A DNA stretch of 64,000 bases from Casuarius casuarius (GCA_003342895.1 PTFA01000031.1:2986603-3050602); one strand, 5' to 3'. Positions 13,171-24,862 are shown, numbered from the stretch's first letter. The notes: generated by a model not told the origin, from the sequence alone. Program-made: numbers and translations.

Positions 13171-15563
13171 ATGTTATTACTTCCAATGTGATTCTATGTA
13201 TAGCACTTGTACACATCCCTAATCTTTTTAGGGAGAGGAACTGATTCATATTTTTATTTGTATTTCATCATAAAATCTTATTATAGCTGTTTCAAAAATA
13301 CAACATAAAAGAAAAGGTGATATTTAAATAAGTCAACAATAAATCACATGTACTTCAGAAGTAAACTTAGTAGAATGCTCTTCTGAAGAAGAGGACAGAG
13401 GAAGGGAAATCAGTAGAGAGCTTTAGCCTATGGCTCCAGAGGTCATTTAAGTGAAAAATATTTATGTTCTTTTCCATATTCAGAAAATGCGAGTAACAAA
13501 GTAATGTATTCCCCATTTACAGAAATTCAGAATAATTGACCCAGTAAATTCTGCTATTCTAAGAAAAAAAACCCTTTGAATATTTTTCATGCTATGATCT
13601 ACTCTGTTGTAACCTCAAGCAGTAACCCATATTTTTGATGACATCACTTTTAAAAATTGTACAATAATAAAACTTCCTTGAGCCAGCTGATTAATGTCTC
13701 AGTTTTACAAACTACCATTTTTTACCACTTTTTTTTTCCTCGTAGTTCTCTATTATTCTTTTTTGGCAAGCGTGTCATTTATATAATATCTTACCTTGGA
13801 TCGCCAATATTCTTCATTAATTGCTTTTGAACTATGCTGAAAATTGCAATGACCTTGGATATAAATTTGCTGCCACTTAATTTTCTGAGAAGAATTTCAG
13901 GCTTACAGTTCTGAATCTTGTCTCTGTCACGTTTGCAAATGTGAAGAGACACCAACTCCTATGGCTCTGCGATTAATTAAAAAGACAGACATATACTTTT
14001 GCAATTAATGCACCTATTTCGAATGCACACGAATCCTCAATTATACCTTTTCCAACAACCAGCAGCAATTACATTTGGTAACGTATATAAACTGAGACGA
14101 GGGCACAGTATTTAAATAATGATCATTACTACCTCAACAATCAGTCCACACATCTTTACATGATGATAATTTATTCATTTAATTTCTGTTCAGTTAAAAA
14201 TCAAGGAAAGGCAGAAACACATTTGTGGCACTACTGACTTCACAGAGAATGAAGCTAAAGAGAAGCTAACTAGAATGAAACAATTACATTATTATTCAAC
14301 ATGCAGACTGTGACATGATAAGACAGCACTTTTGTATCAGGAGATAACAAAGGGATTCTTCAGCTTCTGAAGATTCTTCGGGGATCCTTCATACATACAA
14401 TACACGAAAAAGGCCTACGGGAACACACAAAATCATTATTTGGTGTTTAGTGTCTGAATAGGGTTCTTAGATAAGACCTCATCTAACAACCACCATAAAT
14501 AGTCAAATTAACCATTCTGCTTCAGAAGAAAGATCAGAAGGAATTTGCCTTCTGAAGATCTGAGACCAGAGAGCCACTGCTCTGAATTTCAGGGTATTCC
14601 TAATCACCTTCCAAACCGATCATGCTAGTCCTTCTTCCAGAATCACCATCATTTGGGAACTGGTACCAGGCTAGACTCTCAGGGGTATAAGAAATCCTTG
14701 AAGATTTGGATAGGTACGTGGTTCAGATTCACTGGCTCTGCTCATACAGGTAAAGATTAAGATATGCACGTGCAGATTATCTGCATCCCAAATATGTTTG
14801 AAAGTCTCATCTACAATCTTTAGCTGCTCCTGGATTTTCAAGCGGACCTCCTAGCACTGTGTGACTTCCTTTCTGGAGCTGTACTTATGATTATTCTCAC
14901 CATGATAAGCTGCAGTGAATATTCCTCTTACACCCATATCGTGCAGTTTCTAAGCATGAACAGTTCAACAAAAGCCAGTACAGAAATTTAAAACCAAACA
15001 AAATCAAGGTGTACATACACCCAAAATTATTTGTATTACTTGCCCCTCTAGACAAGCAAATAAGGGGGAAAAACAAAACTCAAACCAAACCCTGCATAAC
15101 TGGCCCTCAGTCTTAATCTGAGAATATAATCAGATGTTACTGTTACCTTCAGGTCTCCTAAAGGAGTTCTGTTCCCAGCAGCTGCCTACAGCATACCACT
15201 TTTTTTCTTCCAATCCGTTTCCTTTTCATCAACTTTTTCTTCTTGTTCCAGAATGCGGGTTCATTATTCCCCTCATTATATTTTTCATTTGATATTTTCT
15301 CCTTGAGCTGATTGGGGCCTATAGCTGACCAGGCTTCTGGAACTACCCGCAGGATGGGACTATGTGAGGTTTTCATGCTCACAACAACCTATCGCAATGG
15401 GGCTGCAATTCCGTGCGCACCTAGTCATCTATTCAATATAAATAACAACACCTACTTGCAGATGTGGTTTGAAAAGACAAACCATAAAAACTAAATCAGG
15501 TGTGCCGTCCTACCCAACTTAACACATAGGAGGTCTGAAGGCAGTCTTTGTTTTATTTCACAA

Positions 15564-15593
15564 TAAAAAAAGAAAGAAAGAAGGAAAGAAAGG
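15564..15593 (+). repeat. GAAA-type purine tract
   Basis: Poly-A run grading into GAAA and GGAAA units; a simple repeat with no flanking element recognised. Confidence 0.75.
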
Positions 15594-16185
15594 ACTATTT
15601 ACATAACAATGTCAATTAAGATTCAAAGTTGAAAATTTGAGTCCTTTCTCACCATTTAAAGAAACAGAGTAGCTCACTCTGGCATTGGACATAGGGCTAG
15701 TTTCCCTTTCGTCTGCCACTCGGCCTGTTGTTCTGCTGTGCTTTATTGGGCTCGATTTCAAGTCTCTTCCGCTCTCAGTCAACAACTGGTACATCTCATC
15801 TCCTGTAATGGGACATTTACCGACTACAAGAGCTTGCAGGGATTAAGGAAAGCAGTCTCTTTCTAAAACAGAAATCAAAATAACACAGTTTATTCAGAGA
15901 AGTAAACACAGGGGTCATGAAAAGAAGGCTGTTGGAGCAGCCATGCTCCTCTCAATGGGGAGCTGGCAAAACACAATTAGGATGAAATCCCAATGTACTA
16001 CGACAGGAAGAATAAAATTAAATTCTCCATTTACTCTTCCAAAGAAGGTATCAATTAAAGCTTTAATACAGCACAGTGAAAACCTGAGAATCAGAAAGAG
16101 CATGTTTGTGGCATAAACACAATGTGGGTATTAACTTAGGCACAGAAGACTTAGAAATTAGGTATAGGAGTGTGAAAAGTTACTT

Positions 16186-16199
16186 ATTTGCATTTGCAT
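16186..16199 (+). promoter_or_regulatory. Two overlapping octamer motifs
   Basis: ATTTGCAT occurs twice, at 16186-16193 and 16192-16199, sharing two bases (ATTTGCATTTGCAT). POU factors bind this octamer, and direct repeats with a 6-bp period could seat two domains. It lies in otherwise plain AT-rich DNA, so function is uncertain. Confidence 0.3.
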
Positions 16200-16667
16200 A
16201 AGGGAAACCGTTATTAACTGAAAGTAACCATAAACTATTGATTACCATTTTGCTGAGAGACACCTGGCAAACACATCCCACGCCTGCAAAAATATGGAGA
16301 TCATTCATCTAGCTATAATTGCATGATAGGCAAGGTGCACATGAGTTTTCTAACATATTCAAAAAAAATTCAGTGGAACAAATTCCTCAGCTTGACTTTG
16401 TACTTGTTGATCTGATTAAATGTTTGTATCTCACACAAAATGTAGACTGCATTTGACAGAGCTGCTGCAAAGGATGAGAGCCTGAAGCATATTTCCAACT
16501 CCTACTATCAGTTTTAGAGGCAGCTGTTAGCACTAAGCAAATTTTTATTTAAAGGTACCTGAAGGGAAAAGCTAGAAAAAAAGCCATCTATGTTTCCTAT
16601 TGGACTCAGATAGTAAAAAAAATATAAAGATGATATGTCATTTGCAAAAATGCAAACAAAACCAAAA

Positions 16668-16686
16668 CAACAACAACAACAGCAGC
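16668..16686 (+). repeat. (CAA)n trinucleotide repeat
   Basis: About five CAA units ending in CAGCAG. Simple repeat with no evidence that it is translated. Confidence 0.75.
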
Positions 16687-17354
16687 CCAAAGAAGCAGTC
16701 CATGATGGCAGTAATAGAGTAATTGACCTGCTGGAACGCAGTAGTTTTGGGCTTGTGATAACCAGGAAAAATATGGTACCTTTGTTCTAGACTATTATTA
16801 TTTTCCTCAGACAACTTCAGTCTAGTCTACCAAAACTATTAAATTTATAATCATTAGATATAACATAGCTGATACAGTAAAATCTTACAGTGGACCACAA
16901 ATTAATTGAGCAGTAATTGAAGCAGCTTGCTACAAGAATGCATTAGACACATTCTCAATTCTCATTAATTCCAATTCAATGGACTGGTGGTAAAACTGAC
17001 ATAAAAATAATAATGCACATAAAACACAGACTCAAACTCCAATCCTTAATGCGGCTAAATTGCAAAGGAACATCATAATAACATGTTGAGAATTCAGCAC
17101 AGGATTGCCTACATTGTTAAACACTTCTCTAAGAGTCATTGGAGCTTTACAGTTATGTACAAATTAAAAGAAAAAAAATAAATTACAGTCCTGATGGATA
17201 CCATCAATTCATGAGAAGGAAAAATATTGCAAACAGCAGTTCTGTCACAGAAGGGATCACCACAAGAGAAGCAAAAGCTGCAGATCCCTTTTCCAACCTT
17301 CAGAAGAGCAACATTCAACCTCGCCTTTTCCTTAGAGAGTCTCACAGAACCAAC

Positions 17355-17380
17355 AGCTCATGACATGAGCTCATGACATG
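17355..17380 (+). repeat. Exact 13-bp tandem duplication
   Basis: The unit AGCTCATGACATG occurs twice head to tail with no mismatch, which suggests a recent slippage or repair event. Each unit also contains the short palindrome TCATGA. Confidence 0.85.
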
Positions 17381-17931
17381 GCACAAGGAGAACTAAAAGG
17401 ACTCTTCAGTTGCTACCTGACAGCTAGACATATCATGTTATTCAAGGATTCATGGTAGGCAAGGCTGATCATGTAGAATAAACAGGCTCCCAGTGGTCTC
17501 TGAACATACCAGTCTCATAATGTCAACATAGCCCTTGATGTTGAGATACAGCACGGCAGTATTTCCTCATTGTTAAAATAGAAAGCAAGTTCAGTGTCAG
17601 CACTGTGTGAGGAATTATTCTTCATGACTTCCCACTTTTAATAGCAATGGCTGCAAACGTACTTTTTTGTCAGACCTTTGTAAGACACTAGGGAGAATTC
17701 ACACAAATGATTTGACTCATTTTGTCCCTCCTGTTGTAAACACTGTGATAAATTCACGCCAAAAATCTTTCAGACAGAAAGTACAACTTTTCCCAGATAA
17801 ATTAAAAAAAAATACTGTAGAATGAAGCCAAGCAAGAGAACTGCACTGAGCTTTCGCCAGCTTTTATTTGCTTGCCATGAACTAGGATATGTACCTCAAG
17901 CTGCTTCCCTAACTTGGAGCTTCTGGAGTGT

Positions 17932-17974
17932 GGAAAAAAAGAAAAAGAGAGAGAGAGACAGAGAGAGAGACAGA
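17932..17974 (+). repeat. GA-rich microsatellite
   Basis: Poly-A followed by GA dinucleotide runs interrupted by CA. A purine strand of this kind can form a triplex; no other evidence of function. Confidence 0.8.
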
Positions 17975-19112
17975 TAGTGCATCTGCATAATAACTTCACT
18001 TTTCATCAGAAGTGTGCTTTTGAAGCAAGTCTGCTTATCTTCCTGCCTTTCCAGGCTGTGCCTTGCACTGCAAAGCTGTCTCAGGGAGCATGAATGGGAT
18101 CTCTTGAATGAGCCAGAACTGCAAGATGCACTCCAGAAGTACACCTAACGCATCCCATTCAGGAACTGGGACTGGTCCATGGGATCAGATTGGAGCTAGC
18201 CCAAAGTACAGCTCCTAGAATATACACAAATACTGTGTCTGGGAAGTCTACTGCTTTGCTCTACAAATCTGCTCCTGTTGGACTGTGCTACTTGCTCATG
18301 CAAACGTAGACAGAGTATATATATGCAAACATAAGGCAGAGTAAGAACAGAGAGAAATAAGACCTTTTACGTTATAAAACTTTATGCAATGAATAGAGGT
18401 CTGCAGAATTAAAAGCTTTTGGGATAAGAACTTTTTGAAGACTTCAGGCAGTCTATGTTTATTTCTAATAACTCTTGTAGAACCAGAGAGGACACCATTA
18501 TTATATCCAAAAGCACTCAAAACTTTGGGATTCATAAAAAGAACTATGTGGTACAGATTTTAAAGGAGAAGGGGTCAAAATCAGCATTCAGTTTACTTTA
18601 CTGTACAAGTTAGGTTTATAGCACTACTGAACATTTTTAGGTTCTTGGTTGATCTTCTTGAAAGTAGGTCTGAAAATATTGAAAAGCTCTAAAGCTTGAA
18701 TTGTATTTTTTATTGTAAACTGTTCCAAAAAGTTCACTCACGATCAAGAAAAAGAGCAATGAATATTTTCTCTTGGCCAAAAAAGAGAGAAGACTTTACT
18801 TATAATTTGACAGCTCAGCCTTCATTTTAGAAAACAGTAACTTAAATGCCTTTAAACTATTCAATACTTCAGTAGGCAGAACTGAGTAGGAAACACTTGC
18901 TGTATCACCAGTCAAGAAATGACAACGAACTGGACTGTGTAGCCACATTTCCTGAACAGAGAAAAGCAGAGAGTTTAGCTGTTTTTCCAGGGCTGGGAAA
19001 AAACAAGCAAACAAACCAACCTTTCAGCAATAGTGGAATTAATGTGAAATCTCTACAGAACAGACAGAACCTGATAGATTTATCACCCTTTATTTCCTCC
19101 ATTAACTCATCA

Positions 19113-19117
19113 CCTTA
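19113..19117 (+). repeat. Target-site duplication CCTTA, left copy
   Basis: Five bases directly before the TG that opens the LTR; identical to the five bases directly after its terminal CA at 20302-20306. Confidence 0.85.
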
Positions 19118-19517
19118 TGTGGCGGACAGGACTTTTGCCTTAAACATTTCTTGGTACATAAGGTGCAAGCAAACCATAACCCCGAACAAGCCATCTGTTC
19201 CCGGCGGAAACAGGACTGAGCTGCTGCGACCCCTGAAATGGTCTCCCTGCGACCACCTGGGACACACCGAGCCTACGCCGAACACGATCGGGCAGAGACT
19301 TTGGGACCTGGACTGTAAATTATTGCTGCTTAGCACAACTTTTATAAAACTTGCTTAGCATGAGTAGCTAAATTTGCTGAAGCCTTAGGCAGTGAGAAAG
19401 GGCCCCGGAGCTGGTGCAGGCTGGAAAGATAAGGGAGTTACAAGCAGTCTGCATTCCTATGCCTCACACTCCGGGAGGGAGGATGTCAAGGCTTTGAAAT
19501 AAGGCCTGCTTGGGCGC

Positions 19518-19690
19518 CAGGACCCTGGGAAACAAAGCCTCCCCTCACTGCTGAAACAGTGTTAATTAGGGGGGGTCTGGATTATATCCTCTTCGTCAGG
19601 ACCTTGGAAGATAACACCTACTGTCACTGCTGGGGCAGTGCTAATTGCTGGAACAGCACCTGTTTGTCAGGGCCTTGAGAAAGAAGGGCA
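19518..19690 (+). repeat. Diverged tandem repeats in LTR U3
   Basis: Units start with CAGGACCCTGG (19518), CAGGACCTTGG (19597) and CAGGGCCTTGAG (19668), giving lengths of 79 and 71 bases and a partial third. The two full units each carry a small dyad: CACTG-CTGAAA-CAGTG at 19546-19561 and CACTGC-TGGG-GCAGTG at 19625-19640, each followed by TAATT. Position upstream of the CCAAT and TATA signals suggests a duplicated retroviral enhancer, as in U3 of many retroviruses. Confidence 0.7.
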
Positions 19691-19781
19691 GAACCAAAGG
19701 AATCAAAACATATTTGTCAGCAGAAACCACAACAGTAAAGATAAGGGAGAAAAGCAGCCTGCCTAGGAACAATGATGAGAC

Positions 19782-19825
19782 CCAATAAGGGAGCAGGAGA
19801 CCCCAGACCCAAAAATTACTATTGG
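19782..19825 (+). promoter_or_regulatory. CCAAT boxes of the LTR promoter
   Basis: CCAAT at 19782-19786 and its reverse complement ATTGG at 19821-19825. The nearer one lies about 75-80 bases before the inferred transcription start, the usual spacing for NF-Y sites in LTR promoters. Confidence 0.5.
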
Positions 19826-19868
19826 TCTGAACTACCGCGTGAGGGGAGGGAAACTTAATTCAAAAAGC

Positions 19869-19874
19869 TATAAT
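19869..19874 (+). promoter_or_regulatory. TATA-like box of the LTR
   Basis: TATAAT sits 25-35 bases upstream of the GGGGGCTCTCGCTCG sequence that probably opens R. It is the only TATA-like site at this place in the LTR. Confidence 0.5.
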
Positions 19875-19936
19875 TGCCCAGGGATTTGTTTGTTTGGGGG
19901 CTCTCGCTCGCTCGCTCCCTCTTCGGAGGCACCCAA

Positions 19937-20071
19937 CTCGAGCTGTAACCACTGCACGCGTGTCATTACAATTTATTTATTTAATTTGCCTTGATTTGGC
20001 TCCGAACTTTTCAGCGGGAACCTAGGGTCGGACCCTGCTCGAGTTGTAACTACTGCACGCGCATCGCTAAA
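19937..20071 (+). repeat. Duplicated ~30-base motif in LTR R region
   Basis: CTCGAGCTGTAACCACTG at 19937 and CTCGAGTTGTAACTACTG at 20038 are two copies, each continuing with CACGCG and a T/C-A rich tail. They are 101 bases apart and differ by a few transitions. Both lie in the inferred transcribed leader, so they would be present in the RNA. The sequence between them is not obviously repeated. Confidence 0.75.
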
Positions 20072-20130
20072 ACTTACACCCAGGGTGAAGAGGACCAACG
20101 GGACGCCGCTGGATCCACGGGTGGTGATAT

Positions 20131-20190
20131 CTCTTTCTCTCTCTCTCTTTCTCTCTCNCCCCCTTCGCCTTTCCCCACCTTTTCCCCCCC
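20131..20190 (+). repeat. Pyrimidine tract with one unresolved base
   Basis: CT-rich run passing into C runs, with an N at 20158, the only ambiguous base I saw in the window. It lies about 45 bases upstream of the LTR polyadenylation signal. The N most likely marks an assembly or polymorphism problem in a slippery tract. Confidence 0.8.
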
Positions 20191-20203
20191 CAACTTCGTG
20201 GAA

Positions 20204-20209
20204 AATAAA
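20204..20209 (+). terminator. LTR polyadenylation signal AATAAA
   Basis: Canonical hexamer near the 3' end of the LTR, followed after about 15 bases by TTGTACG and then GT/T-rich sequence. It marks the R/U5 boundary at about 20225 and confirms plus-strand orientation. Confidence 0.7.
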
Positions 20210-20301
20210 GCTAAAAGGTTGTACGATATTTGACCGGTTTTAGTGTCTTAATCTCGTCCTTGGGATCGTAACGAAACCCCCCCCGATATTGGATCGGGAC
20301 A

Positions 20302-20306
20302 CCTTA
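20302..20306 (+). repeat. Target-site duplication CCTTA, right copy
   Basis: Directly follows the terminal CA of the LTR and matches the left copy without mismatch. Confidence 0.85.
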
Positions 20307-23300
20307 CAACCAGCTAACCCTCCAAATAAGTTTTGGACTTAACTTTGTGCTTAACAGATGAATTTATTATGTAGGACTTCAATTTCAGTGATGAAGGACA
20401 AGTGTCTGCAGCTTGGACAGAGAGGAAGCAATGATTTGCCAAAAAAGACTCTTAGGACAGATGATGAGACACATTTTAATAGAACCTGTCATTCTCCTCT
20501 CTTATCTACATTCATACTTGGAAATCAAAGCTCAAATTTTTGAGTATTCCCCTCAAACTCATGCCATATTCAACTAGAAATCATTCAGAGACAGAAGATG
20601 GCCAAAACTGATTTATTTTTAACCTCCGTTCATTCCTTACTCACCCTACTTCTCCAGAAGGCAATGCAAAAGCAGGAAAAAAAAACGCTACCTCCCTTGA
20701 AGAAGCCATGCTGAATAGAGATTTTATTTCATATGCAACTTCAATAACCATTTAAGGAGTGAAGGAATTTTATAGGAGTACTGAGTCTGAAATTCAATAT
20801 GAAAAAGCATCGTCTTAGGTGACCTAAGATGTTCCACACACCTATCATTCTTACTACCATGTAATCCTGAGTATTGCAGTGCTGACCGGAAAAAAACCAA
20901 GAAAAAAAAAATAACAAAAAAAAATTAAGGTCTAAGAACACCTTTGAGTCTATTGTACAAAGACAACAACTTGAGTGACTAATATGCAGCCTTTTCAGAG
21001 TACACCAGATGTCTGTTTGTCTGTCACTCAAACTGTAATTAATTTATAGTCATCGACTACTGCACAGTCGCAAAAGCAATCGGCTTTAACCTCCCTTTCC
21101 CTCCTGTCATCCTTACTTCACATTTTCTGCCATGTACTCGAGTTGCATCATCCTGCACTGCACAGTAGAACCATATCCCAATGCAAAAAATATGCTAAAT
21201 TACTTTGCTAAAGCTCTCCTTACAATTTTTTTCTGCTAAAATTACAAAAATGGAGAGAAAACGCACACACAAGGCTATTTGTCTATACAAGTCAAAGACC
21301 TTTATACGAACACATCCTGAGGCAAAGAACAGCTCACACAATTCAAAGACAGAGATCATCCAAAGAGGAAACAAAAAAGGAATACGGTGAATTTAAAAAT
21401 CCAGACAGAGTTGTTTACTCTAGTCGAAATAGTTTGGTCATTTTGCATTCTGCTGTGTGCTAAGTTAAGCATGCATTGTAAATGGCCTTGCAGACATTTT
21501 TATAGTATCTTGCTAAAGAAACAGATGTAAATCTGACAAAAATTAAGTGAGGGAAGAATGGGCCTAGAGAGGGGTAGAATAACCTGCTAAGCAAAGTTAC
21601 AGAAAACATCCAATCTATCAAACTATCAGCAGGGAGACTGTCAGTATCCTGAAAAATGAAAAGGAAAAATTTCAATGCTCAAGACTCCCGAATAGCTTTT
21701 CAATGCTGCTACTGTATCTTTAGGCTTAAATATAATGGGAACAGATAAATCGCCTCATGTTTCATGCTGTTGCCCCTATGCGGCCCATGAAAGCATGACC
21801 CGGGGCCCAGACTTGCAGACTTCTTCATCCCCCCCCAGTGCTGAGTTTTCAGGTGCTCTTTAGCACCTTTTGTTCAATTCACACCGCGTTTAATTAGTGC
21901 TACCACAGGGACAGACCACTGCTTGCAAGCACTTCTGATATTTCCGAGGACAAACACGGCCAAATTAAGGCACTGAGATGATGTCTAGATCCCTGGTCTC
22001 CTAGAGCTGTTTGCTTACTTCACAGTTGTTTCCTTTCAGGCATCTAAATAACCGAGATTCAGGCATACACACTGCAGTCGCCGCTTTCTGTGCCTAGAGA
22101 TGCTGCAGCCAGGTTTTGATGCATTACCTCTGCCAAATCTTTATTGCACAAATGACCAGTGCAATGCGTCTCTGGTATACCGCAGCACACTACGGCTTTT
22201 GTTACCACACACATGCAAGTATTTACAAAAATCAGCCCTGGGCTGGATACTAGGACTCTTCCTGCTTCTCTTGGCAACTCAGAGACAGCGGAGAGTCCTC
22301 GGGATGCTTGCACTCAGGTGGGTCCATCCCGCAGGGCAAGCTAGAGCTGGAGGGACCCTCTGCAAACATGAACTCATGACTCTACGTTGCCTCAGTCTAG
22401 AGCAGTCAATAAGCTTACATTTGGCGTAAGGCTAGATACAGTTAAAGCAACCACCGCCTCCAAAGACAACAAAAATACCCAGAGAACTGCTAGTAACCTG
22501 GTTCTGGGGCACAGCATAAGGCTGACTCTGAGAACATCATTGACGGAAGGTCATTTTCCCAGAAAATACTTCATATTTTAAGTTAATGCACAGATGCGAA
22601 TCAACAGAAAGCAACAAAAAAGGAATATCTATAATAGCACTATAAGGGACAAATTCCCCTGAATGAAGGAAGGCAAGAGACTAAGCAGACATCACTGTCT
22701 CCTGTTTATGTGACAGGGGACACCTCTATAGTCCCACAGCCAGCAGCGAGTGTCATATCAAGACTAAATTATCAATCTCCAAAATAAAGAAAAAGACCAA
22801 CTTGTTACTCAATATTTTGCTTATGAAAAATGCCAAGCCCTGGTCTTATTTGTTTGAACATAAAATGATAATAATGCTATTGATTAAAGTAAAATTATTC
22901 TGGATTTAAAGCAGCCTAAGAGTATAATTTGTACCAATTGTCTTGATCGGTACCTATTTTCCCCTGGAACGCACACTCTGTGCTTCTGTGTAATTACCTC
23001 CTGAATTGCAGTTAACAACTTCTTGAGCTTTCAGAAGCTTCCTATGAAAAATCTGATTATGAAGTACTGTTTCAAAACTGCAGCAATGTCATCTGCAGAT
23101 CAGTCTATGATTTACCACTTGCAAAAAAATGCAGTTTTACTGCTGCTCCTTATATACAACTAATAATAAATCCGTTGGCAATCAATCAGTAGTGTTGCTG
23201 AACTTTGAACAGCAGAACAAAAACACAGGCTGAAATTGTTACGGGCTCTGAATAAAGGTACATCAGGTAAACTAGGCCATCTCATTTTATGCCTTGAAAT

Positions 23301-24811
23301 TCAAAGCGCTATTAAGCAATCAGGTAACAGAAAATGCATTTTTATAACCTATTTAAATGTTACCAGTTAAAGTTATTATCTTAGGCACTCACGGTACCAC
23401 CAACAATGATATTATAGTTTCACTGGTAGATAAAACTGAAGAGATCCAAGTTAAAAAACTATTTTCTGCAGATGCAAATCTGAACAGGTAACAACTAAAT
23501 ACTGTTCCACACCAGTGGACAATGTTTTCATCCTATTTTATTTGCTTTCATCATCAGTTTCTATAACCTACATGATACAGAAGTATGATCTTTTATTAAA
23601 AATTATTTAGGAGCGTAATAGGTTCTCTCCCAATTTTTATATTTTGTATTTCCTAAGTATTCTATAGACTCAATAGTATTCATATGAAAATAATGAGGTC
23701 ATCTAATCTGAAAACAGTGTATATAATTCTCCTGACAGTCTGGCTAACAAGTAGACTCTTAAGACAGAGAGTAGAGCATAGATGAGAACTGTGCTTTGTT
23801 GACAGAGTTACAGAAAAAGGTAAGGAAAAAAGGTAGGAAGTCCTATATGGCCACAACTCAATTTAAGATGATATCAGGCATTGATGGGGAAAGTGAGATG
23901 TAGAATTTGAAAGAAATCATAGGCAAAGGAGAGAAAGAGGCTGAAGACAAAACAAGTAAACAAATACTACATATGTTTATCACAGTGAACTTGAGATAGC
24001 TTTCCCCTAAAACAAGTCTTTGGGGTGACATGCAAAAAGGGAAGAGACTAAGAATATTTAAGGTGGAACATTTACTAACTTTCAGTGATGATTCCTGACA
24101 GCATTATTATTTGTCCAGAAAGATGGTAGTTTTGATTAAGTAATTGGCTTTACTCAGCTTTGGGGTGCTTTAGATTCACCCTCTGATGTATACCTGAGAA
24201 CAAGATGACCTGTGAGGCACATGAGAGAGAAACTATACACCCCATGAGCGTAGAGAGATGAACCACTTAGAGACGAATCCACATTAAAATGCTAATTTCA
24301 CAGTTTCCTTGGATTCCTTTTGAATCCACCATAATTACATTCATTTTGCTCTTCATTACAAAAAAAGGGAAACATGCTTTTTGCAAGAAAAAAATATTTT
24401 CAAAGGTGAAGACAATGGATTTCTAAGTAAAATATGCCAGACAAAATTTAAAATACATATCACCAATGGATAATCAGAGCAACCTGATGAGTGTCCAGCC
24501 AGCATCATTGTGATAATACTAAATGTAACTTGCCTAGGTGACAAATGCAATAGATCAGACAGAAAGCTAATGTCATCATTTCTGTGTTTTCCCCTCCCTC
24601 CCAAAAGCACAGGTGTCAATCAGCACAGGTGATAAATGAGATGAAAATAATGACCAGCTAGTCAATATTTGCTGCAAACTGTTAAAATCTGTTGTGAACC
24701 TGTTAAACCTATTCATTTGTTTTGAACTTTCTATGGGGCTTCTCAAAACAGATGAGTGCTTCACAATATTTAAGCAATCTTTAAAATGGCCCAGCAGAAT
24801 GAAAGATGGTA
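20307..24811. other. AT-rich noncoding DNA
   Basis: I see no exon, RNA gene or mobile element that can be supported. A slightly GC-richer patch at about 21760-22430 carries two overlapping frames of about 85-110 codons on opposite strands. The minus-strand one is Cys-rich but matches no family when checked against known cysteine patterns. The rest is AT-rich unique sequence. Confidence 0.55.
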
Positions 24812-24862
24812 TCACTACATTTTACAGATAGTTGACTGAGGCATAGACAGACTAAGGAAAAA
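24812..24862 (-). mobile_element. MIR-like SINE fragment
   Basis: ATTTTACAGAT followed by a short gap, ACTGAGGCATAGACAGACTAAG matches the antisense core of MIR-type SINEs (attttacagatgaggaaactgaggc...). Only about 45 bases are recognisable, and the tRNA-like head is lost. Such scraps are relics shared by amniotes. Confidence 0.55.

Larger units (their letters stand above)
13171..19117. other. AT-rich noncoding DNA with simple repeats
   Basis: No exon or RNA gene can be supported. Local features are a purine run at 15564-15593, a pair of overlapping octamer sites at 16186-16199, a (CAA)n run at 16668-16686, a 13-bp exact tandem duplication at 17355-17380 and a GA tract at 17932-17974. Open frames are under 85 codons with no recognisable domain. 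A 153-codon frame starting at 18897 runs across the LTR boundary at 19118 and is accidental. Confidence 0.6.
19118..20301 (+). mobile_element. Solo LTR of an endogenous retrovirus
   Basis: The element begins TGTGGCGG, ends ATCGGGACA and is flanked on both sides by the 5-bp direct repeat CCTTA (19113-19117 and 20302-20306). That is the exact signature of a retroviral LTR insertion. CCAAT at 19782 and its inverse ATTGG at 19821, then TATAAT at 19869, put the start of R near 19895-19905. AATAAA at 20204-20209 ends R near 20225, giving a long R of about 325 bases and a U5 of about 75. No primer-binding site, polypurine tract or gag/pol/env lies beside it. With matching target duplications this is therefore a solo LTR left by recombination between two LTRs. 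Many intact CpGs and a perfect target duplication suggest a fairly recent insertion. The 5-bp duplication fits class I or class III elements better than alpharetroviral types. I cannot name the family. Confidence 0.85.

Noticed and set aside
18897..19358. 153-codon plus-strand open frame
   Set aside because: It crosses the LTR boundary at 19118, so the first half is flanking DNA and the second half is U3 sequence; it cannot be an evolved protein.
19895..19920. CTCG repeats as a separate microsatellite
   Set aside because: They lie at the start of the R region of the LTR and are better treated as part of that element.
22059..22313. Cys-rich minus-strand frame with a CNKDL motif recalling the ectodomain ends of BMP/activin-type receptors
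   Set aside because: Only the CNKDL stretch matches. The cysteine spacing before it and the sequence after it do not follow the receptor pattern, and no splice sites frame an exon there.
23695..23725. 'gaggtcatctaatctgaaaa' as an antisense CR1 3' end
   Set aside because: Only about 20 bases resemble the CR1/L3 3' UTR and the neighbouring sequence does not continue the match.
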